This document shows, piece by piece, positions 58,713 to 64,000 of a stretch of 64,000 nt of DNA. Within the stretch, counting starts at the first letter, position 1. The number at the start of each line of letters is the position of its first letter. The notes beneath the pieces are model-generated. The model was not told where the DNA came from, ran no database searches, and saw only the letters and a list, made by a program, of their open reading frames with translations. The stretch is from assembly GCA_016194905.1 (NCBI GenBank), contig JACQAP010000014.1:62001-126000 (forward strand), read 5' to 3'. The position numbers were made by a program, and so were the translations under genes. This DNA is from Betaproteobacteria bacterium (GTDB lineage: Bacteria; Pseudomonadota; Gammaproteobacteria; Burkholderiales; JACQAP01).

Positions 58713-59261
58713 ATGTCATCGCGTTGTCTGCCTTTTCTGCTGCTGGTCGTTGCCTTGCAAGCCTTCGCGAATTCCGAGGCGGAAGCGCCGGCAGGAGGCA
58801 TTCTCGATTGCGAGCATCCTCCCAGGAATCTAACCCACGCCTTACCGAAACAGGTCGCCATGGCGGCCACCCTGATATGCACGCCTTCGGCACAAATGAT
58901 TGTCGCCAGGGAAGGATGGGCATGGCGGTTCCCAGGCAGTTTTTTCGACCGGCCTTCGATTCCCGCCTACTCGCCGGTCGAGTCGCGCGCCGAGGCCGGC
59001 GGCCGTTACTTCACCGGCTTTAAAGCCACGGAGTTGTCGGATGGCGAAATCAAGAAGCTCCACGAAACGTTTGCCAAAACCCTGGCCACGTATACGGATG
59101 CGTCGCCGCCCGCGCGCATTGTCAAGCTCGTTGCCAGAAACGACCAAGGCCATCCGATGGACGCGTATTTCGGATTCAAGTCGCAGAGCGAAGGCTGGGT
59201 GGCGCTGTGTGCACCGGACTGCGCGCCGGAATTCTTTTTCCTGATCAACCGCCACGATTGA
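58713..59261 (+). CDS. Secreted protein of unknown function
   Basis: A 182-residue exported protein. The signal peptide (about 1-19) ends near QAFAN. The mature part has four Cys (ILDCEH, LICTPS, LCAPDC), enough for two disulfides, and no recognisable catalytic motif. It lies 13 bp before an FAH-family gene and may share its transcript. The leader has a GGGGGAG ribosome binding site. No function is assigned. Confidence 0.72.
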   Translation: MSSRCLPFLLLVVALQAFANSEAEAPAGGILDCEHPPRNLTHALPKQVAMAATLICTPSAQMIVAREGWAWRFPGSFFDRPSIPAYSPVESRAEAGGRYFTGFKATELSDGEIKKLHETFAKTLATYTDASPPARIVKLVARNDQGHPMDAYFGFKSQSEGWVALCAPDCAPEFFFLINRHD

Positions 59262-59274
59262 CCGGAGGCAGAAC

Positions 59275-60459
59275 ATGAAGTTCTCAGTCGAACAAGTCCT
59301 GCCCGCCGATGCGGATCAGGCTACGCTGGTCGGACGCGCCTGGGTGCCGGGACGCAACGCCGGACCGAGCCCCGTGTTCGTTGCCGAGGCAGAAACCTGG
59401 GATCTGTCCCGCGTCGCTCCCACAGTCAGCGAATTGCTCAACCTGCAGGATCCGGTCGGGGTCGCGCTCGATGCGGTGAAGAGCGGCTGGGCGAAGCCCG
59501 TGGGGGCGATCGCCGATCTGATCGCCAATTCGCATGCGGACCGCCGTGATCCGGCGAAACCTTATCTGCTCACGCCCTGCGACCTGCAGGCGTTACGGGC
59601 GTGCGGCGTGACCTTCGTTTCCAGCATGATCGAGCGCGTCATCGAGGAGCACGCCAAGGGAGATCAGGACAAGGCCGATGAAATTCGCCGCTCCATCGGT
59701 GTGGAGATCGGTGCGGAAATAAAAACCATCAAGCCGGGGTCACCCGAGGCGAAGCGGGTCAAAGAGTCGCTGATCAAGCGCCATCTCTGGTCGCAATATC
59801 TGGAAGTCGGCATCGGGCCCGATGCAGAGGTATTCAACAAGTCGCAACCCATGTCCGCAGTCGGCGTGGGAGCGGAGATCGGCGTGCGCGCCGATTCTTC
59901 CTGGAATAACCCGGAGCCGGAAGTCGTGCTGGCGATCAACCGTGCGGGCCGGGTGGTCGGCGCTGCGCTGGGCAACGACGTCAACCTGCGCGATTTCGAG
60001 GGACGCAGCGCATTGCTGCTGGGCAAGGCGAAGGATAACAACGCCAGTTGTGCGATCGGCCCGTTCATCCGCCTGTTCGACCGCCACTACGGCATCGACG
60101 ATCTGCGCCGCACGCACATCCGCATCGAGATTACCGGTCCCGAAGGATACAAGCTTTCCGGTGAAAGCCACCTCGCCAACATCAGCCGCGACCCGCTGGA
60201 CCTTGCAAGCCAGGCGGTGAATCGCACGCACCAGTATCCCGACGGGACCATGCTGTTTCTCGGTACCCAGTTCGCGCCAGTGCAGGACCGCGACCAGCCT
60301 GGCAAGGGCTTCACGCACAAAATCGGCGACGTCGTTTCAATCCGCGCCGATGCTCTCGGCACGCTGGTGAACCGCGTCAATCATTGCGACAAGGTGGTGC
60401 CGTGGACCTACGGCGTGAGCGACCTGATGCGGAATCTGGCCGCGAGGGGACTGCTTTAG
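59275..60459 (+). CDS. Fumarylacetoacetase-family protein, sugar-acid dehydratase type
   Basis: A 394-residue FAH-fold protein. Metal-binding acidic residues are expected in EPEVVLAIN and in NDVNLRDFEG, and the catalytic His-Glu region in SSMIERVIEEH. It resembles the long FAH-family proteins that include 2-keto-3-deoxy-D-arabinonate and related dehydratases. The start follows GGAGG at good spacing. With the GguC-like gene and the MhpD-like hydratase it is the third FAH-superfamily gene in the window. Its substrate is unknown. Confidence 0.86.
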   Translation: MKFSVEQVLPADADQATLVGRAWVPGRNAGPSPVFVAEAETWDLSRVAPTVSELLNLQDPVGVALDAVKSGWAKPVGAIADLIANSHADRRDPAKPYLLTPCDLQALRACGVTFVSSMIERVIEEHAKGDQDKADEIRRSIGVEIGAEIKTIKPGSPEAKRVKESLIKRHLWSQYLEVGIGPDAEVFNKSQPMSAVGVGAEIGVRADSSWNNPEPEVVLAINRAGRVVGAALGNDVNLRDFEGRSALLLGKAKDNNASCAIGPFIRLFDRHYGIDDLRRTHIRIEITGPEGYKLSGESHLANISRDPLDLASQAVNRTHQYPDGTMLFLGTQFAPVQDRDQPGKGFTHKIGDVVSIRADALGTLVNRVNHCDKVVPWTYGVSDLMRNLAARGLL

Positions 60460-60489
60460 AGAAAGGCGGTTGAGCGGTTAACGAACGGG

Positions 60490-61347
60490 TTACAGCCAGT
60501 CTTTCATCCAGCGCGCGTAATCGTCGTTGCGCGTAAACCGCTTCATCAGTTCGTCGCTTGCCGTCGTTTCGATTTTCTCCGGCGGCATGCCTTCCCGCAA
60601 TGCACGCAGCGTGTCATGTACCGCACGCACCGCTGCGGTAAACGGTTGATGCCCTTGCAGGCAGATGCGTACGCCGCGCTGCGCGAGCCAGTCGCGATCC
60701 ATGAGCTCCTTGCCGGCTCCACCGAGGATCAACGGCAACTTCACTTCCGCCGCAATCGTGTCCAGATCGCTGCGGGACTTGACGCCGACCAGAAAAATCG
60801 CGTCCACGCCCGTCGCCCCGTAGGCCTTGGCGCGAGCAATGGTGTCGGCGATGGAAGTCATCGAAGGCGCGCTGGTTCGGCCGGCAATCACCAATCCCGG
60901 GTCCCGGCGCGCGGTAACCGCTGCGCGCATCTTGCCCACGCCTTCTTCGATGGAAACCAGGCGTGGCTTGCCGCCGCCGAAAGGAGCGGGCAGGTCCGTG
61001 TCCTCGATGGACAGTCCGGCCACGCCTGCCGTTTCGAGTTCTTCGACGGTGCGCATGACGTTCAGCGCGTTGCCATAGCCGTGGTCCGCGTCGCACAGCA
61101 ACGGCAGGTTGCTCGCGCGACAGATGCGATGCGCCTGCTCTGCGAATTCGGTCAGCGTGAGAACAATGAGGTCCGGTGCCCCGAGCACGGTCATCGAGGC
61201 CACGGATCCGGCGAACATCCCGACCTCGAAGCCCAGGTCCTCGGCGATACGGGCTGAGATCGGATCGAACACTGACCCCGGATAGACGCACTTGTTGCCG
61301 GAAAGGTCCGAACGGAAACGCTCGCGGCGTGCTTGCCAACGCGACAT
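60490..61347 (-). CDS. Isocitrate lyase/PEP mutase superfamily protein, oxaloacetate decarboxylase-like
   Basis: A 285-residue TIM-barrel enzyme. The magnesium-binding DADHGYGNALNV (Asp86, Asp88) and the EDTDLPAPFG loop are typical. The RICLQGHQPF segment with a GH pair is like Pseudomonas PA4872 oxaloacetate decarboxylase, in place of the Cys loop of isocitrate or methylisocitrate lyases. The start at 61347 has GGGAGA upstream; the longer frame reads through the aldo/keto reductase gene. The upstream aldo/keto reductase stop is 26 bp from its start. Confidence 0.87.
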   Translation of the reverse strand: MSRWQARRERFRSDLSGNKCVYPGSVFDPISARIAEDLGFEVGMFAGSVASMTVLGAPDLIVLTLTEFAEQAHRICRASNLPLLCDADHGYGNALNVMRTVEELETAGVAGLSIEDTDLPAPFGGGKPRLVSIEEGVGKMRAAVTARRDPGLVIAGRTSAPSMTSIADTIARAKAYGATGVDAIFLVGVKSRSDLDTIAAEVKLPLILGGAGKELMDRDWLAQRGVRICLQGHQPFTAAVRAVHDTLRALREGMPPEKIETTASDELMKRFTRNDDYARWMKDWL

Positions 61348-61373
61348 GAATAAATCTCCCTTAGATTTACAGC

Positions 61374-62297
61374 CTACAGACTGTCCATGAACGCCACCAT
61401 TTTTCTGCGCATCGCCGCATCGGGCAAGGCTCCGATGCCCGCCATCATGTTGTCGAGTAAATGGTTCGGTTTGGCGGTCGCGGGAATCACGCAGGTCACC
61501 GCGGGATGGCTGAGGATGTACTTCAGGAAAAACTGGCCCCAGGACTTGCAGTCGAACTCCTCCGCCCACGCCGGTACGTCCTTGCCGCGCACGCGGGAGA
61601 ACAGGCTCGCCTGCGCGAACGGCCGATTGACGATCACGGCAATGCCGAGTTCGCGCGCGAGCGGCAGGATGCGTTCCTCGGCTTCGAGCTCCGCGATCGA
61701 ATAGTTGAACTGTACGAAATCGAAATCTTTCGTTTTCATCAGGCGCTCCAGCTCGGCGTAGGCGCCGGAATGGTAATGCGTGATGCCGATGTAGCGGATG
61801 CGTTCGGCGTCCTTCCATTGCTTCAAGGTACCCAGATGCGTCTTCCAGTCGAGCAGGTTGTGAATCTGCATGAGATCCATGCGCGAGACTTTCATGCGCC
61901 GCAGAGATTCCTCCATCTGGCGGATACCGGCTTCCCGGCCGCTGGTCCAAACCTTGGTGGCCATGAACAGCCGTCCGGTGATGCCGAGCTCGGTGGCGAG
62001 ATCGCCGACGACGGATTCGGACGGCCCGTACATCGGCGAGCTGTCGACCAGCTTGCCGCCTTGCTGCACGAACAGGCGCAGCACGTCCTTCAAGGGATCT
62101 CGCTCCGACGCGCCGCCGACGTCGAAGCTCTGGTAGGTGCCGAGGCCGACGATCGGCAGCATCTCGCCGCTCGCCGGAATCGGCCGTGCGGCCATGGCAG
62201 GGGCTTCAGCGAACGACCGGTGCATCGCTGCCGATAGCCCGGTCGTTGTCAACGCTTGCAGGACCAGGCGCCGCAGCGGGTTGCGCGGATTGTTCAT
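61374..62297 (-). CDS. Exported aldo/keto reductase
   Basis: A 307-residue member of the aldo/keto reductase superfamily with an N-terminal Arg-Arg signal-like stretch (NPLRRLVLQALTTTGLSAA), which suggests Tat export. The catalytic tetrad is Asp85, Tyr90, Lys115 and His146 (VDSSPMYG, ATKV, QIHN). The ATG at 62297 has an AGGAGAA ribosome binding site, so the start is firm even though it lies 92 bp inside the upstream transporter gene. A non-exported start at 62195 would avoid the overlap but lacks such a site. Confidence 0.84.
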   Translation of the reverse strand: MNNPRNPLRRLVLQALTTTGLSAAMHRSFAEAPAMAARPIPASGEMLPIVGLGTYQSFDVGGASERDPLKDVLRLFVQQGGKLVDSSPMYGPSESVVGDLATELGITGRLFMATKVWTSGREAGIRQMEESLRRMKVSRMDLMQIHNLLDWKTHLGTLKQWKDAERIRYIGITHYHSGAYAELERLMKTKDFDFVQFNYSIAELEAEERILPLARELGIAVIVNRPFAQASLFSRVRGKDVPAWAEEFDCKSWGQFFLKYILSHPAVTCVIPATAKPNHLLDNMMAGIGALPDAAMRRKMVAFMDSL

Positions 62298-63600
62298 CTG
62301 TTCTCCTCATGACTTCGCTCCGGTTGCGCAATTCGTCCTGGTTGCGCCCGAGCAGCCAGCCTGCGCCCGCCCATAGCAAGGCGATCGGCACGCCGGCGAA
62401 TGCGATTCCGGCAAATCCCAGCCCGAGCATTCTGAGGCCTTCGAACAGCCAGCCGCTCGCCGCATCGCCGCCGCGAAATACGACAGTGTCAATGAAGTTC
62501 TTCGATTTGTATTTCTCTTCCCGGTTCAATACCGTGAACAGGATCTCGCGCGCTGGCCGCGTTATCGCGTATTCGCCGGCGCGCCTGATCACCTGGAATA
62601 CGACCAGTACCATGAGCGTCGGCATCAATCCGATGGCGAAAAATCCCGCGATCGCCACGATCGGAAACAGCGTGAGCGCGAAGCCGACACCGAAACGACC
62701 GATCAGCCGGCCGACGACGAACAACTGGCAGATGAAGGTCAGCACGTTGACCGCGAAGTCGATTTTCGCGAACAGCGCCGTGCGTTCGCCGGAGGACGGG
62801 ACTTCAACGGCGACGATATTGGCCTGATGAAAATAAAGGAAGGTGCCGAGCAGGGTGCCCAGTACGACGTACACGCAGATGCCGAGCAGATAAGGCGATT
62901 TCAGCGCGAGCGTGACGCCGCCAAAGATGCTGCCGCCGATCGCGTCTGCCGATTTTCCCATCGATGACGGGTGTGCCGCCGGATTGCGATCCGACCACGC
63001 CGTCAGGCGATAGATGCAAAGGACTGCGGCAAACAGCATGACGGCGGAAAGCGGCAGCAGATTCGCGGGGCCGATCGCCGGCGCCAGCGTTGCCGTGATG
63101 ATCGGCCCGGCCAGCGCGCCGGTACTGCCACCCGCCGAAATGAAACCGTACAGCCGGCGCGCTTGTTCGTTACGGAACAGATCCGCCATGAAACTCCAGA
63201 ACACCGACACCACGAACAGGTTGAATACGCTGACCCAGATGAAAAATGCCTGCGCGGTGCGCGCCGGCGCGATGCCCGACTCCAGCAGCACGTGGAACAG
63301 CAACAGGTTCGCGGCGAAGAACAGATAGACCATCGGCAGCAGTTTGCGGCGGGGAAACCGCGACGACACCCAGCCGAACAGCGGCACCGCGGCGACCATG
63401 GCGAGAAACGTTCCGGTGAACAGCCATTGCAGGTTTTCGACACCACCCTGGATGCCCATCTCGTCGCGGACCGGCCTGAGCACGTAGTAACTGCACAACA
63501 GCCAGAAAAAATACGCGAACGACCACAGCATCGCCGCGATTTCCTCCCGGCGGACTTGCACCAGACGATGCAGGGACGGTTGGAGGACGAAAGTGCTCAT
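62206..63600 (-). CDS. MFS-like transporter of the NTP/NDP exchange type
   Basis: A 464-residue polytopic membrane protein with about 12 helices. The N-terminal SYYVLRPVRDEMG motif and the FRGGDAASGW segment mark the branch annotated as NTP/NDP exchange or ADP/ATP-carrier-like MFS proteins, found also in free-living bacteria where nucleotide transport is unproven. The start is the ATG at 63600. Its last 92 bp overlap the aldo/keto reductase gene in another frame on the same strand, giving a hydrophilic tail rich in Pro and Ala (about residues 430-464). Confidence 0.83.
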   Translation of the reverse strand: MSTFVLQPSLHRLVQVRREEIAAMLWSFAYFFWLLCSYYVLRPVRDEMGIQGGVENLQWLFTGTFLAMVAAVPLFGWVSSRFPRRKLLPMVYLFFAANLLLFHVLLESGIAPARTAQAFFIWVSVFNLFVVSVFWSFMADLFRNEQARRLYGFISAGGSTGALAGPIITATLAPAIGPANLLPLSAVMLFAAVLCIYRLTAWSDRNPAAHPSSMGKSADAIGGSIFGGVTLALKSPYLLGICVYVVLGTLLGTFLYFHQANIVAVEVPSSGERTALFAKIDFAVNVLTFICQLFVVGRLIGRFGVGFALTLFPIVAIAGFFAIGLMPTLMVLVVFQVIRRAGEYAITRPAREILFTVLNREEKYKSKNFIDTVVFRGGDAASGWLFEGLRMLGLGFAGIAFAGVPIALLWAGAGWLLGRNQDELRNRSEVMRRTDEQSAQPAAAPGPASVDNDRAIGSDAPVVR

Positions 63601-63854
63601 CGGCTGTGCCGCACTATCGTCATCACGGGGGCACTGGCGAGCGTCATACGTCGGGGCCGACGCCCCGGGGAAATCCCGCACTTTCCACATATTTTTGGCG
63701 TATCATGCGCGCGTGTTGAAGGTTTGCGCCTGGAATCATCGTATTGCCGCGCTAACCAGAGTGAAAGTGTTCGGTATTGGTCCTGCCATACGCGGTTCAC
63801 CTGTAACTCCAACATCGGGTGGTCCCCGTTTTCGCAACTCTACAAGGAAACAAG

Positions 63855-64000
63855 ATGGCAACCGGTACCGTCAAGTGGTTCAACGACTCGAAAGGTTACG
63901 GCTTCATCACCCCGGACGACGGCGGCGATGATCTGTTCGCGCATTTTTCGGCAATCAACATGCAAGGCTTCAAGACGCTCAAGGAAGGCCAGAAAGTCAG
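63855..64000 (+). CDS. Cold-shock domain protein (3' end outside window)
   Basis: The first 48 codons of a CspA-family protein, cut by the window edge. It begins [20 protein letters not shown] with both RNP motifs in view (KGYGFITP and DLFAHFSAI). Over this stretch it differs from the copy at 45002-45205 at only six or so positions. The preceding 254 bp (63601-63854) are gene-free and probably contain a long leader, as is usual for cold-shock mRNAs. Confidence 0.95.
   Translation, partial: MATGTVKWFNDSKGYGFITPDDGGDDLFAHFSAINMQGFKTLKEGQKV

Noticed and set aside
60490-61950. 486-residue form of the oxaloacetate decarboxylase-like protein
   Set aside because: The first 200 residues are out-of-frame aldo/keto reductase sequence; the ATG at 61347 has a good ribosome binding site.

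Overview
The window reads as chromosomal DNA of an aerobic, GC-rich betaproteobacterium, probably in or near Burkholderiales. Several blocks carry gene orders typical of that class: queA-tgt-yajC-secD-secF, purB next to mnmA-nudJ, icd-csp-clpS-clpA, xseB-ispA-dxs-folE2 and a glrK-qseG-glrR two-component operon. No rRNA, CRISPR array, prophage or transposase gene is visible. One tRNA (Leu-CAA) is present.

Region by region. 1-0.4 kb: folB. 0.8-8.5 kb: a methanol-oxidation locus with an AcoR-type regulator, a lanthanide-type methanol dehydrogenase (xoxF), its cytochrome c (xoxG), a periplasmic binding protein (xoxJ), a trypsin-like protease, a small Cys-containing secreted protein and a fused SoxYZ-like carrier. 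8.5-12.1 kb: sugar-acid metabolism (DapA-like lyase, HpaI-type aldolase, gluconate kinase, 6-phosphogluconate dehydrogenase). 12.2-15.2 kb: MaoC hydratase, DODA-type dioxygenase, thioesterase and acyl-CoA dehydrogenase. 15.5-19.4 kb: an IorAB-type molybdenum hydroxylase with XdhC. 19.5-21.7 kb: an SDR and glutaryl-CoA dehydrogenase, facing each other across a repeat element. 21.8-26.5 kb: the GlrK/QseG/GlrR system, plus a neighbouring membrane-protein gene that carries its own sigma-54 promoter and GlrR-type sites. 26.7-34.9 kb: two small-molecule enzymes, tRNA-Leu, queuosine genes, Sec genes and a DedA protein. 34.9-40.1 kb: purB, a decayed GST gene, mnmA, nudJ, marC, a small Lys/Ala-rich secreted protein and rluE. 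40.1-45.2 kb: glyoxylate shunt (aceB, aceA), icd and a cold-shock gene. 45.5-50.1 kb: clpSA, sseA and a Rieske oxygenase. 50.4-54.3 kb: xseB-ispA-dxs-folE2. 54.3-64 kb: accessory catabolic enzymes (epimerase, GguC/AraD1-like, PcaD-like hydrolase, FAH-family protein, oxaloacetate decarboxylase-like protein, exported aldo/keto reductase), a DnaQ-GIY-YIG nuclease fusion, an NTP/NDP-exchange-type transporter and the start of a second cold-shock gene.

The observations most worth following up are these. (1) A sigma-54 promoter with a TGTC-N10-GACA site, the motif described for enterobacterial GlrR, lies directly beside glrR and points at a PcP/SlyB-like envelope protein. (2) The regulator beside xoxF has GEITGT in place of the sigma-54 contact motif GAFTGA. 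(3) The xoxFGJ cluster continues into a protease, a small Cys protein and a thiol-carrier-like protein. (4) Two palindromic, MITE-like intergenic elements lack a transposase. All assignments come from reading the sequence and recalling family features; no database search was run.
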